A DNA stretch of 64,000 nucleotides. Source: Robertmurraya korlensis (lineage in GTDB: Bacteria > Bacillota > Bacilli > Bacillales > Cytobacillaceae). The stretch covers positions 1 to 64,000 of the forward strand of contig NZ_JAMBNS010000018.1 of the NCBI RefSeq assembly GCF_023715225.1, read 5' to 3'. Made by a program: the position numbers and the translations under genes. Position 1 is the stretch's first letter; every line of letters starts with the position of its first letter. Positions 35,252 through 44,125 of the stretch are shown one piece after another. The notes under the pieces are model-generated. The model was not told where the DNA came from, did not search any database, and saw only the letters and a list, made by a program, of their open reading frames with translations.

Positions 35252-37351
35252 ATGGATTACCGAGTGATTAAAGAGGACGATTTATTCTTACTAACAGATG
35301 AAAAAGGTGATATTCCAGTCGATCACATGTATGGATTAGGCCTGTATACGAAGGACACTCGTTTTCTTAGTAAGCTAAAGCTATTTATTAATGGAGAAGA
35401 GCCCATCCTTCTAGCATCAGAGGCTGCAGAAAATTATTTGGCCAAAATCATGTTAACGAACCCACATATAGAAAAAGACGGGGAACTCATACTGTGGAGA
35501 GAATCTGTAGAAATTGAAAGAACTCGCTTCATTTCTAAAGGTATCCTTTATGAAACACTTCGTCTGAAAAATTATTTCCCTAAATCCATTGAATTCGATT
35601 TATCAGTCGAACTTGATGTCGATTTCAAAGATATGTTTATTGTGAGAGGCTTTCAATCAGGTAAGGTGGGAAAGCGGATTGGTCAGAAAGTGGAAGATCA
35701 TTCAATGACTTTTTCTTATATAGGAGCAGATGAAATTGAACGCCACACAAAGGTTACCTGGGACAAAACCGCAAAGGAAATTGATCAAGCTGGGCGTGTA
35801 ACCTTCCAATTTAATTTAGAGCATGAACAAGAGGAAACGATACAGTTAATTATCCGTCCAGAAGTGGGGTCAGTGTCTAATGTACAACTTCTTACAAAGG
35901 AAGAGGCATTGCTGCAGTTAAAAGATTCCTATAGTCAGTGGGAAGAGGCTACGACAAAAGTAGAAACAGATTATGTTCCTCTTCAAAAGTTAATTGATCG
36001 TGGTATAGGAGATCTTCGGGTTTTGCTTACTGATTTAGGGTACGGTTTATTTCCGGTTGCAGGTCTTCCTTGGTTTGGTGTTCCGTTTGGACGTGATAGT
36101 TTAATTGCTGCCCTACAAATGCTTTCTTTTAACCCAGAGATCGCGAAAGGAACACTTCGGACTTTGGCACAATATCAAGGTACAAAATTAGACCCTTGGA
36201 GAGATGAGCAGCCAGGAAAAATCATGCATGAAATCCGATTTGGGGAATTAGCCAACACCAACCAAATTCCTTTTACTCCATATTACGGGACCATTGATGC
36301 CACACCATTATTCCTTATTCTATTAACGGAATATGTGAACTGGACAGGTGATTTTAAATTTGTAGAGGAAATGCGGGAAGTAATTGAAAACGCTTTAATG
36401 TGGATTGATGAGTATGGTGACCGAGATGGTGATTTATTCGTTGAATATCATCAAGAATCTAGTAAGGGAATTGCGAATCAAGGTTGGAAAGATTCTGGCG
36501 ACTCCATCGTCCACCGGGACGGAGAGTATGCCAAAACACCAATTGCTCTTGCAGAAGTACAGGGCTATGTATACCAAGCAAAGATGGGAATTGCTAATCT
36601 TTATGAATCTACCGGTAAAGTGGATGTTGCTGCCACTCTTCGAGAACAGGCACACCAGCTAAAAGTAAAGTTTGATCAAGAGTTTTGGATGGAAGATGTA
36701 GGTTTCTATGCTATTGCTCTAGATGAGAATAAAAAGCAGGTTGGTACGATTACTTCCAACCCCGGACATGTGTTACAAGCGGGAATGATGGATGAGGATA
36801 GAACAAAGGCAGTTGTAGAAACACTCGTTTCCGCAAAAATGTTTTCAGGATATGGTATCCGGACAATGGGTGAGGGAGAAGCAGGGTATAACCCAATTAG
36901 TTATCATGATGGAAGTGTGTGGCCACATGATAACAGCATGATTCTCCTTGGTATGAGTAAAGCAGGGTATCAAGAAAACGCCAATAAGGTTATTGATGGG
37001 TTAATCTCGGCATCCAACTACTTTGAATATGAGCGCTTGCCAGAGCTCTTCTGTGGATACTCTAATTCAATAGGGAAACCAGTTAAATATCCAGTGGCTT
37101 GCTCACCACAAGCATGGGCAGCAGGGACACCACTTGTATTTGTACAAACGCTATTAGGTTTGTTTCCAGATGGTATTAAGAAGGAGATTACTATATCTCC
37201 TAAACTATTAAGCGGGATGAATACTTTAACGGCGAAAAACATTCGTGTAGGTGGAGGAATTCTATCTCTACAGGTTACAAGAAAGCAGGATGAAGAATAC
37301 GAGATTACTATTTTAGAAAATACATCAGAGTATCTAGCTATCTGTAAATAG
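35252..37351 (+). CDS. Glycogen-debranching-like hydrolase (GDE_N_bis plus (alpha/alpha)6 barrel)
   Basis: A 699-residue cytoplasmic enzyme. The N-terminal beta-rich domain (about 1-240) has the GDE_N_bis look: DHMYGLGLYTKDTRFLS and LYETLRLKNYFPKSIEF. The C-terminal two thirds form an amylo-alpha-1,6-glucosidase-like barrel with GLPWFGVPFGRDSLIAALQM, NQGWKDSGDSIVH and YHDGSVWPHDNSMILLGM, where the acidic residues are likely catalytic. Relatives act on varied alpha-glucosides or related oligosaccharides, so annotation as glycogen debranching is probably wrong for a gene next to an ABC importer. ATG 35252 follows AAGGAGG. Three LacI operators lie upstream. Confidence 0.85.
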   Translation: MDYRVIKEDDLFLLTDEKGDIPVDHMYGLGLYTKDTRFLSKLKLFINGEEPILLASEAAENYLAKIMLTNPHIEKDGELILWRESVEIERTRFISKGILYETLRLKNYFPKSIEFDLSVELDVDFKDMFIVRGFQSGKVGKRIGQKVEDHSMTFSYIGADEIERHTKVTWDKTAKEIDQAGRVTFQFNLEHEQEETIQLIIRPEVGSVSNVQLLTKEEALLQLKDSYSQWEEATTKVETDYVPLQKLIDRGIGDLRVLLTDLGYGLFPVAGLPWFGVPFGRDSLIAALQMLSFNPEIAKGTLRTLAQYQGTKLDPWRDEQPGKIMHEIRFGELANTNQIPFTPYYGTIDATPLFLILLTEYVNWTGDFKFVEEMREVIENALMWIDEYGDRDGDLFVEYHQESSKGIANQGWKDSGDSIVHRDGEYAKTPIALAEVQGYVYQAKMGIANLYESTGKVDVAATLREQAHQLKVKFDQEFWMEDVGFYAIALDENKKQVGTITSNPGHVLQAGMMDEDRTKAVVETLVSAKMFSGYGIRTMGEGEAGYNPISYHDGSVWPHDNSMILLGMSKAGYQENANKVIDGLISASNYFEYERLPELFCGYSNSIGKPVKYPVACSPQAWAAGTPLVFVQTLLGLFPDGIKKEITISPKLLSGMNTLTAKNIRVGGGILSLQVTRKQDEEYEITILENTSEYLAICK

Positions 37352-37428
37352 ACATTGATTTATATTTATTTGCCCCTATAAGGGATCCCTTTTTAATAAT
37401 ATAACCTAGATTGAAAGGAGATTTTAAA

Positions 37429-38694
37429 ATGAAATCAAAAAAATGGCTTTCAGCACTTGGTGTTACTTCTTTATTAATGGCAGGAGTTTTATCTGGATGT
37501 AGTAGTGATGATGCTTCTAGTAACAAAGGGAATGGATCTACAGAGGATGGAGAAAAAATAGAGGTTAGCCTTGCTGGTTGGGGTGGAAATCCAACAGAGG
37601 AAAAATTATTAAAGCAAACTCTTGATGATTTTGAAAAGAAACATCCAGATATCGATGTGAAGTACGAAGTGATTTCAGAGCAGTACATGGATGTGATGAA
37701 AACACGTTTGGTGGGTGGAGAGGCAGCGGATGTGTTTTATTTAGATGCCTTTGAAGCGCCGGCCCTTATTGAAACAGGTGTCATTCAACCGCTTGATGAG
37801 TTTATTACAGATGATTTTGATGTAGAAGATTTTGAGAAGCCATTAGCAGAAGCATTCGTGGTTGACGGAAAAACGTATGGTTTCCCAAAAGATTACTCTA
37901 CTCTGGCCTTATTTTATAACAAAAAGATGTTAGCAGAAGCAGGTGTGGAAGTTCCTAAAACGATGGAAGAATTTCGAGAAGCTGCTAAGAAGTTAACTAA
38001 AGACGGTGTCTATGGGTTCGGTGTTGCACCTGAATTAGCTCGTATGTATTGGTTAGCAGAGTCCCAAGGGGGAGAAGTGGTAAAGGATAACAAAGCGAAC
38101 TTCGCTTCCTCTGAGGTTGTTGATGCCCTTCAGCCAATTATTGAAATGCATAACTTGGATAAAACAGCTGTGGAGCCAAAAGAAGTGGGAGTAAACTGGG
38201 GGGGAGAAATCTTTGGACAGGAAAAAGCAGCTATGGTTATTGAAGGCAACTGGGCCATTCCATTTCTTGCAGATACATTCCCTGATGTAGAGTATGGAAC
38301 AGCTGAACTTCCAGCGGTAGATGGTAAGAAATCGACGATGGCGTACTCTGTTGCTTACGTTATGAATGCTCAATCTGAGAAAAAAGAGGCTGCTTGGAAG
38401 CTTATTTCTTACCTCACTGGTAAGGAAGGAATGAAGACTTGGACGAGTAAAGGATATGCGCTTCCAACACGTAAGTCTGTGGCAGCTGAGTTAGGCTATG
38501 ATCAGGATGAACTTCGTACGGCTCTAGTTGCGGGTGCTTCTTATGCTACTGTTTGGTCAAAAGGTACCAATTTGCCCATTATTATGAACAACTTCAATAA
38601 TCAGTTTTTAAGTGCTTTCCTAGGTCAGGCGGATCTTGCTGATGCATTGAAGGAAGCAGAAAAACAAGCAAATAGTGAAATTGATGCTAAGTAA
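37429..38694 (+). CDS. CUT1 sugar-binding lipoprotein
   Basis: A 421-residue family-1 solute-binding protein with lipobox VLSGC (Cys24) and a Ser/Asp/Asn-rich linker. The body is MalE-like: LLKQTLDDFEKKHPDIDVKYEV, KTRLVGGEAADVFYLDA, MVIEGNWAIPFL and AWKLISYLTGKEGMKTW. It passes its sugar to the two permeases encoded next. ATG 37429 follows AAAGGAG with eight bases of spacing. Part of the LacI-regulated operon, about 77 bases after the hydrolase gene. Confidence 0.92.
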   Translation: MKSKKWLSALGVTSLLMAGVLSGCSSDDASSNKGNGSTEDGEKIEVSLAGWGGNPTEEKLLKQTLDDFEKKHPDIDVKYEVISEQYMDVMKTRLVGGEAADVFYLDAFEAPALIETGVIQPLDEFITDDFDVEDFEKPLAEAFVVDGKTYGFPKDYSTLALFYNKKMLAEAGVEVPKTMEEFREAAKKLTKDGVYGFGVAPELARMYWLAESQGGEVVKDNKANFASSEVVDALQPIIEMHNLDKTAVEPKEVGVNWGGEIFGQEKAAMVIEGNWAIPFLADTFPDVEYGTAELPAVDGKKSTMAYSVAYVMNAQSEKKEAAWKLISYLTGKEGMKTWTSKGYALPTRKSVAAELGYDQDELRTALVAGASYATVWSKGTNLPIIMNNFNNQFLSAFLGQADLADALKEAEKQANSEIDAK

Positions 38695-38846
38695 GTAAAA
38701 CAAGTTTCATAGAGGGAGGAGAGTCTTCCTTCCTCTACATTTAAATGTCTGTAGAATTCGTTCTGTTTATGTGCTCAAACATAGGTGGAACGAGTTCTGA
38801 CAGCCAGAACATTCATTTCAAGAAGAAGAAAAGGAGTGGAGTGGGA

Positions 38847-39746
38847 ATGAACAAGAAGTTTTCCAGAAAAGCTCTCCGCGAAACAGGACAGGGTTATACC
38901 TTTATGTTTCCTGCTTTAATTGTGTTAGGACTTTTTATCATTGGACCAATCTTTTATACTATTTTTCTATCCTTTCATAAGGTTCAATTATTAGGTAATG
39001 CAACGTTTGATTTTGTGGCATTTGATAATTTTAAGAGAATTCTGGAGGATACTAGGGCAAAAATTGCACTCTGGAACACGTTTAAGTACGTAGTCATTGT
39101 TGTTCCATGCCAGACATTTTTAGCGCTAATATTAGCGGCAACATTGAATGCAGGATTAAAAGGTCAAACATTCTTTCGAATTGTATACTTTCTACCGACC
39201 CTAACATCTTCCGCTGTACTTACATTAATCTTCATGTGGATGTATAACAAAGATGGATTAATTAATAATATCTTAGATTTCATTGGTCTTCCAACCTATA
39301 ATTTTTTGGGAGATCCAGCTATTGCCTTGAATGCAATCATGTTTATGAATATATGGTCTACTGCTCCATTTTTTATGGTGATCTACTTAGCAGCTCTTCA
39401 AGACATTCCCGAATCGTTATATGAAGCAGCCAAACTAGATGGAGCCAATGTGTTGCAAAGGTTTTGGAAAATTACTGTTCCTAACTTAAGACCTGTCACA
39501 TCCTTTGTTGTCATTATGGGCATCATCGGAACGTTTCAATTATTTGATCAATCGTATATTTTCTCCGCAGGTTCTGGTGGGCCGGACAATTCAACTTTAA
39601 CCGTGGTCCTTCTTGTATACCAATATGCTTTTAAGACGCTGGGAACGATGGGATATGCAGCAGCGCTAGCGTTTCTGTTGGCATTTGTTATTTTAGTAGC
39701 CACTTTGCTACAACGTAAATTTTCAAAAGAGGAATCACTATACTAA
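38847..39746 (+). CDS. CUT1 sugar ABC permease (MalF-like)
   Basis: A 299-residue permease with six membrane segments and EAA loop YEAAKLDGANVLQRFWKITV. The N-terminal GYTFMFPALIVLGLFIIGPI is standard for this group. ATG 38847 follows AAGGAGTGGAGTGG; the frame is open from 38745 but that part has no ribosome site and an unlikely composition. It pairs with the permease 17 bases downstream. Confidence 0.92.
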   Translation: MNKKFSRKALRETGQGYTFMFPALIVLGLFIIGPIFYTIFLSFHKVQLLGNATFDFVAFDNFKRILEDTRAKIALWNTFKYVVIVVPCQTFLALILAATLNAGLKGQTFFRIVYFLPTLTSSAVLTLIFMWMYNKDGLINNILDFIGLPTYNFLGDPAIALNAIMFMNIWSTAPFFMVIYLAALQDIPESLYEAAKLDGANVLQRFWKITVPNLRPVTSFVVIMGIIGTFQLFDQSYIFSAGSGGPDNSTLTVVLLVYQYAFKTLGTMGYAAALAFLLAFVILVATLLQRKFSKEESLY

Positions 39747-39763
39747 GAAAGGGAGGAAGGTTA

Positions 39764-40588
39764 ATGGAGAAAAATAAGGTTGGAAAGACCATTTTATATA
39801 TGATTTTAGGCCTTTATGCAGTAACAACTCTAGTCCCTTTTTTGTGGGCATTATCTTCATCCTTTAAAACGCTACAAGAGATTGTTTCTGGATCGATGTC
39901 TTTTATCCCGAAAAATTTTACTCTAGAAAACTATAAACAAATTTTTATTGAACAAGAACATTTTCCAAGATGGATGTTTAATAGCTTATTTATTGCTGGA
40001 GTTGGGACTTTCTTAAATTTAATTTTCAACTCAATGGCTGGATATGCACTTGCTCGACTAACATTTCCAGGTAAAAAAGCATTGTTCATTATTATTCTAG
40101 GAGTACTTATGATTCCTGCACAAGTAACGATGATTCCTAACTATTTAATACTAAAAGAATTAGGGTGGTTAAATTCTTACCAAGGAATGATTGTACCTGG
40201 CATGATCAATGCAACCTATATTTTCATGATGAGACAGTTCTTTATTAACTTTCCGAAAGAGTTAGAAGAAGCGGCTGAGATAGATGGCTTAAGTAAGTTC
40301 GGAACATTTTTTAGAGTGGTGTTGCCACTCGCAAAGCCAGCACTAGCTGCTCAATCCATCTTTATTTTTATGGGGTTTTGGAATGATTTTATGAGACCTC
40401 TTATCGTTATAACGGATATCGAAATGTTTACCCTACCACTAGGCTTGAACACCTTTAAAGGACAATTCGTTAGCTATTGGAACTATATCATGGCAGCTTC
40501 CATGGTATTTACCCTACCTGTATTATTGTTATATGCCTTCTTTAACCGTTACTTTATTAAAGGCATCTCATTTACAGGTGGAAAATAA
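39764..40588 (+). CDS. CUT1 sugar ABC permease (MalG-like)
   Basis: A 274-residue permease with six membrane segments. The EAA loop is KELEEAAEIDGLSKFGTFFR and the C-terminus ends with ALYAFFNRYFIKGISF-type sequence normal for MalG-like proteins. Start ATG 39764 behind GGGAGGAAGG. Last gene of the LacI-regulated operon; no ATPase gene follows, so MsmX-like sharing is expected. Substrate unknown, probably a small alpha-glucoside given the hydrolase. Confidence 0.92.
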   Translation: MEKNKVGKTILYMILGLYAVTTLVPFLWALSSSFKTLQEIVSGSMSFIPKNFTLENYKQIFIEQEHFPRWMFNSLFIAGVGTFLNLIFNSMAGYALARLTFPGKKALFIIILGVLMIPAQVTMIPNYLILKELGWLNSYQGMIVPGMINATYIFMMRQFFINFPKELEEAAEIDGLSKFGTFFRVVLPLAKPALAAQSIFIFMGFWNDFMRPLIVITDIEMFTLPLGLNTFKGQFVSYWNYIMAASMVFTLPVLLLYAFFNRYFIKGISFTGGK

Positions 40589-40633
40589 CAATGAGGGCGT
40601 TGACCCAGAGGGGTTGACGTCCGTTTTATTGAA

Positions 40634-40678
40634 AGAAAAAACCCAGTATAAACTTATAGGGTCTATGAACTGGGCTAT
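40634..40678 (-). terminator. Terminator of the adhB-coat operon
   Basis: On the minus strand CCCAGT/ACTGGG enclose a 20-base region that can fold further, followed by TTTTTTC. It also lies in the convergent gap after the permease gene. Confidence 0.6.
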
Positions 40679-40683
40679 TGTTC

Positions 40684-41820
40684 CTATGGTTTTAATATTA
40701 CTTTTATACAATCTTCCGTTTTTGTATCAAAAACTTCATATCCATGCTTTGCTTGGTCGAGTGGAATGACATGTGTAACGATATCGCTAGGATCAATCGT
40801 TCCTTTTGAAAATAGGTCGTATAAGAATGGCATATATGGAATAACTGGAGCCTGGCCAGTTTTAATATCAATATTTCGGTTCATGATATCTCCAAGTGGG
40901 AATCCATTATAGCGTCCGCCATATACACCTGTTATTTGTATCGTTCCAGCTTTACGAACTGCTTGAGTGGCCATTACAAGTGCCCCCATGGCTCCACCTT
41001 GAAGCTTTAGTCCACTTGCAAGAAACTCCATTGGTGTCCACTTTCCATCCATCCCTACAGCATCGATGACCACATCGGCTCCACCTTTTGTAATTTCTTT
41101 TAAGTATTCACCCGTGTTTTCATGCTGCTCAAAATTGACGATTTCGACTTTGTTTGTACGTTTGGCATGTTGTAGACGGTAGTCAATATAATCAACAGCA
41201 ATGACTCTTTTTGCCCCTTTATACCATGCGAATTTCTGAGCAAGTAAGCCAACAGGTCCACAGCCAAGGATAATGACGGTATCTCCTTCTTTTACACCCG
41301 CGTGATCAACAGACCAATAGGCAGTGGAAGCTGCATCAGCTAGGAGAACTAGTTTTTCATCTTCAACTTCACAATCCTCAGGGATTTTAAAAGGAGTGAA
41401 ATTTCCATAAGGTACCCTCATATATTCGGCTTGTCCACCCGCATAGCCACCCGTGGTTTCGGAGTACCCAAAAAATCCACCCATGTCTCCATGAGGATTA
41501 GAATTATCACATTGGCTTGTGAGATCATGATTACAATACCAACAAGTACCACAGCTCACATTAAAGGGAATAATTACCCGATCGCCTTTCTTTAAGTTCC
41601 TTACACCGGGTCCAGTTTCTTCTACTATTCCCATCGGTTCATGCCCAATGACATAATCGGTAGGCATGTTAGGAATCATTCCGTGAATTAGATGCAGATC
41701 TGACCCGCAAATAGCTGAGGAAGTGATTTTTACAATGATATCATCAGAATTTTTAATGGTAGGATCTTTTACTTCTCTAACTTCCACATTCTTTATTCCT
41801 TGATATGTTACAGCCTTCAT
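40684..41820 (-). CDS. adhB: Zinc-type alcohol dehydrogenase (AdhB-like)
   Basis: A 378-residue medium-chain dehydrogenase, the same length as B. subtilis AdhB. Catalytic zinc ligands lie in SSAICGSDLHL (Cys) and GHEPMGIV (His-Glu). The structural zinc Cys cluster is CGTCWYCNHDLTSQC. The Rossmann segment GCGPVGLLAQK binds NAD(H). The sequence resembles the glutathione-independent formaldehyde dehydrogenase-like branch. It forms a minus-strand operon with two spore coat genes (yraF- and yraG-like), the same company adhB keeps in B. subtilis. This suggests expression in the forespore or mother cell and a role in the spore coat or in detoxification (inference). Confidence 0.88.
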   Translation of the reverse strand: MKAVTYQGIKNVEVREVKDPTIKNSDDIIVKITSSAICGSDLHLIHGMIPNMPTDYVIGHEPMGIVEETGPGVRNLKKGDRVIIPFNVSCGTCWYCNHDLTSQCDNSNPHGDMGGFFGYSETTGGYAGGQAEYMRVPYGNFTPFKIPEDCEVEDEKLVLLADAASTAYWSVDHAGVKEGDTVIILGCGPVGLLAQKFAWYKGAKRVIAVDYIDYRLQHAKRTNKVEIVNFEQHENTGEYLKEITKGGADVVIDAVGMDGKWTPMEFLASGLKLQGGAMGALVMATQAVRKAGTIQITGVYGGRYNGFPLGDIMNRNIDIKTGQAPVIPYMPFLYDLFSKGTIDPSDIVTHVIPLDQAKHGYEVFDTKTEDCIKVILKP

Positions 41821-41837
41821 TTAAACAGTCCCTCTTT

Positions 41838-42197
41838 CTATTGATTAGGTGTGGCAAACATGCCGCCTCTGTCTGTATCTAATGGGAAAAGCTCCATTTG
41901 TCCAATTTGAACAGCTGTTTCTGCGCCTTTCATATCGATCTTGTATTGCTCTTTGAAGTCATGAGGATGGAGCCACTTATTTTTAATCATCAATTCAGAA
42001 ATCTCTCCGTGCAAATCAATGGCTGCCTCAAGTTGTTTTGTTAATACTCTTCTTAGTTCAGGATTTGCGGTTTCTGTAATTGCAAATCCATAATTTCGAA
42101 TACCATTTTTAACGGATAATAAAAAATCCATGGCGAAGGTTGAGTCGGCTAAATTCGGCATACCCTCAGCATTTCTTGGGTCTAAATAATCTTGCAT
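41838..42197 (-). CDS. yraF: CotF-type spore coat protein (YraF-like)
   Basis: A 119-residue protein with the ferritin-like coat F helices: FAMDFLLSVKNGIRNYGFAI, TANPELRRVLTKQLEAAIDLH and ISELMIKNKWLHPHDFKEQ. The C-terminal GGMFATPNQ is an extension. Size and neighbours match B. subtilis YraF (about 120 residues). It sits between the small YraG-like gene and adhB, with 17- and 15-base gaps. Probably deposited in or on the spore coat. Confidence 0.85.
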   Translation of the reverse strand: MQDYLDPRNAEGMPNLADSTFAMDFLLSVKNGIRNYGFAITETANPELRRVLTKQLEAAIDLHGEISELMIKNKWLHPHDFKEQYKIDMKGAETAVQIGQMELFPLDTDRGGMFATPNQ

Positions 42198-42212
42198 CTT
42201 TTCACCTCCAGT

Positions 42213-42422
42213 TTAGTGAAGTATGTCACTTTGTTTATAGAAAGGGATTAATTCATTGATATCCTGAATGGACTGCTCCACATTCTTGGCCATTAATTGC
42301 TTTAGCTCATTATTAAAACAAATACCCATCATTAATTTTGATCTTAATAAGCTAACCGTTTTAAAGTTAATAATTTCGTGAGTTTCTAATGTTTCGTGTA
42401 GGGCTAAACTCTCGTTGTTCAT
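42213..42422 (-). CDS. yraG: Small spore coat-associated protein (YraG-like)
   Basis: A 69-residue helical protein, similar to the YraG/YraE group that partners CotF-like proteins. It contains LHETLETHEIINFKTVSLLRSK, whose core is repeated in the divergent gene at 42562. ATG at 42420-42422 is chosen because GGAGGTG lies six bases ahead; the longer frame to 42458 has no ribosome site. First gene of the minus-strand coat-adhB operon. Confidence 0.8.
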   Translation of the reverse strand: MNNESLALHETLETHEIINFKTVSLLRSKLMMGICFNNELKQLMAKNVEQSIQDINELIPFYKQSDILH

Positions 42423-42561
42423 ACAAACACCTCCGTTTCCAATCCTTATTTTCTCCAAACTTTAATTTCTTTTATGCTAGTTCCGATAAAATTACGAATG
42501 AATATTAGGTATCTGTTTGAAAATATAAAAGTGTAAATATGAATGTAATGGAGTGAAAAGA

Positions 42562-42768
42562 ATGGTTAAATACTTAGGGTTACATGAGACGGTGGATGTT
42601 CATGAGCTTCTGACTTTTAAAAGCATCAGTTTGACGAAGTCAACGACCATGAGTGCATTAGCACAAGACGTGGATTTAAAAGCAATTTTGACAAATGATA
42701 TGATCGCAGGTCAGCAACAGGTTAAAGAGTTACAGCAATTTTTAAACAATAGGGAGGAACAGCAATGA
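42562..42768 (+). CDS. yraE: Small spore coat-associated protein (YraE-like)
   Basis: A 68-residue protein. LHETVDVHELLTFKSISLTK aligns with LHETLETHEIINFKTVSLLR of the divergent gene, so the two are paralogues. The length is close to B. subtilis YraE (65 residues). ATG 42562 lies six bases after GGAGTG; the frame opens at GTG 42553, which is part of that ribosome site. Its stop overlaps the next start by four bases. Confidence 0.78.
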   Translation: MVKYLGLHETVDVHELLTFKSISLTKSTTMSALAQDVDLKAILTNDMIAGQQQVKELQQFLNNREEQQ

Positions 42769-43073
42769 ACCAATTGATTCAAAATATGGTGGGTATGGGT
42801 GGATTATCGGATCAGGTGATAGCAACAGATTTCTTAATATCTGCCAAAGCGGGGGTAAGAAATTATACGGTGGCTATTACAGAAGCGGCTACGCCTGAAT
42901 TACGGTCTGTTTTAAGAGAACACTTGCGGGCAGCCATCCAAACGCATGAAAATATTACAAACTATATGGTTTCAAGAGGGTTTTATCATCCTCATAACTT
43001 AAGCGAACAATTATCGGTTGATTTTACCGCCTCAGACACAGCCCTTCAATTAGCACAGCGAAAAAGTGAATAA
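42765..43073 (+). CDS. yraD: CotF-type spore coat protein (YraD-like)
   Basis: A 102-residue coat F-domain protein: IATDFLISAKAGVRNYTVAI, ATPELRSVLREHLRAAIQTH and ITNYMVSRGFYHPHNLSEQ. It aligns along its whole length with the YraF-like protein on the other strand but lacks that protein's tail. Length matches B. subtilis YraD (99 residues). Translationally coupled to the yraE-like gene (ATGA overlap). A terminator follows. Confidence 0.83.
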   Translation: MNQLIQNMVGMGGLSDQVIATDFLISAKAGVRNYTVAITEAATPELRSVLREHLRAAIQTHENITNYMVSRGFYHPHNLSEQLSVDFTASDTALQLAQRKSE

Positions 43074-43086
43074 TAGAGAATAAAAG

Positions 43087-43114
43087 AAGCCTAACTATGC
43101 AGTCAGGCTTTTTT
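43087..43114 (+). terminator. Terminator of the yraE-yraD pair
   Basis: Stem AAGCCTAACT/AGTCAGGCTT (one mismatch) with a four-base loop and T run. Confidence 0.75.
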
Positions 43115-43118
43115 ACAT

Positions 43119-43946
43119 TCATTTTATCTCATTTTCTTCATAAGTAATCCAGTCGCTAAAGCTACCTAGATACAGTTTCACATGTTCAAAGCCTGCTTCT
43201 TTTAAAGCTAGGAAGTTCGGGACAGCAGTTACTCCCGACCCACAATAAACAATCAGTTCTTTATCAGGATCTATATCTGAAAATCTCTCTTTTTGATCTT
43301 CTACAGAATGGTAATACCCTTCATGAAGTCCTTCCATCCAAGGCTTATTAATCGCTCCTGGAATATGGCCTTTTTTCTTATCAATGGGTTCTGCTATTCC
43401 TAAGTATCTTTTATTCTCACGAGAGTCAATTAATACGACGTTTGGATGCTTTCCAGATACGACTTCTTGCACCTCTTTTACGTCAGCCAATATATGAGAT
43501 TGTAGGTCGACATGGAAATTGGACTTTTCAAAAACAGGTACATCAGCTGTAGTAGGGTAGTTAGCTTTTGTCCAATTTTTATATCCTCCATCAAGTACAT
43601 AGACTTTTTTATGTCCTAGATAAGAGAGCATCCACCAAAACCTAGATGCATAGGCTCCTTCACCGTTATCATAAGCGACAAGAGTCGTATCTTGATCAAT
43701 GCCTGCGATTTCAAGTTTCTCTTTTAGTTCGTGTATGTCAGGCAAAGGGTGTCTTCCACCATGAATACTCACTTGTCCTGAAAGATCTTTTTCTAAATCA
43801 AAATAAATCGCGCCTGGAATATGATTGTGATCGTATTCTAGCTTTCCTAATTTAGGGTTAGCAAGTGCAAAGCGGCAATCAATGACTCTTACATCTTCAT
43901 GATTCAGATTTTTAAGAAGCCACTCTTTATGTACGATAAATTTCAT
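43119..43946 (-). CDS. Two-domain sulfurtransferase (rhodanese / mercaptopyruvate type)
   Basis: A 275-residue protein of two rhodanese domains. The N-terminal domain is inactive (YDNGEGAYASRFWWML). The C-terminal domain carries the active loop YCGSGVTA with the persulfide-forming Cys. The CGSGVTA loop is the usual one in Firmicute proteins annotated as thiosulfate or 3-mercaptopyruvate sulfurtransferase. ATG at 43944-43946 follows GAGGAGG; the longer frame to 43970 includes that ribosome site. Single minus-strand gene convergent with the coat genes. Confidence 0.9.
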   Translation of the reverse strand: MKFIVHKEWLLKNLNHEDVRVIDCRFALANPKLGKLEYDHNHIPGAIYFDLEKDLSGQVSIHGGRHPLPDIHELKEKLEIAGIDQDTTLVAYDNGEGAYASRFWWMLSYLGHKKVYVLDGGYKNWTKANYPTTADVPVFEKSNFHVDLQSHILADVKEVQEVVSGKHPNVVLIDSRENKRYLGIAEPIDKKKGHIPGAINKPWMEGLHEGYYHSVEDQKERFSDIDPDKELIVYCGSGVTAVPNFLALKEAGFEHVKLYLGSFSDWITYEENEIK

Positions 43947-44125
43947 ATTACAATCCTCCTCAATGTACATTCTCTCTAAAAAAAACTATATCTTGAATAT
44001 AACATAAAATGTTTTGGTTCAATGTTCTAGTGAATGTGTCAACTATATTAATTATGTAAATCAAAGTACTTTTTTTACCCTGAGGCATATGATGGTCTAT
44101 AAAAAATTTGGAGGTAATGACCAAC

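Noticed and set aside
40533-40769. Frame of 78 codons across the convergent gap after the second sugar operon
   Set aside because: It overlaps the ends of two real genes and a terminator, and begins without a ribosome site.
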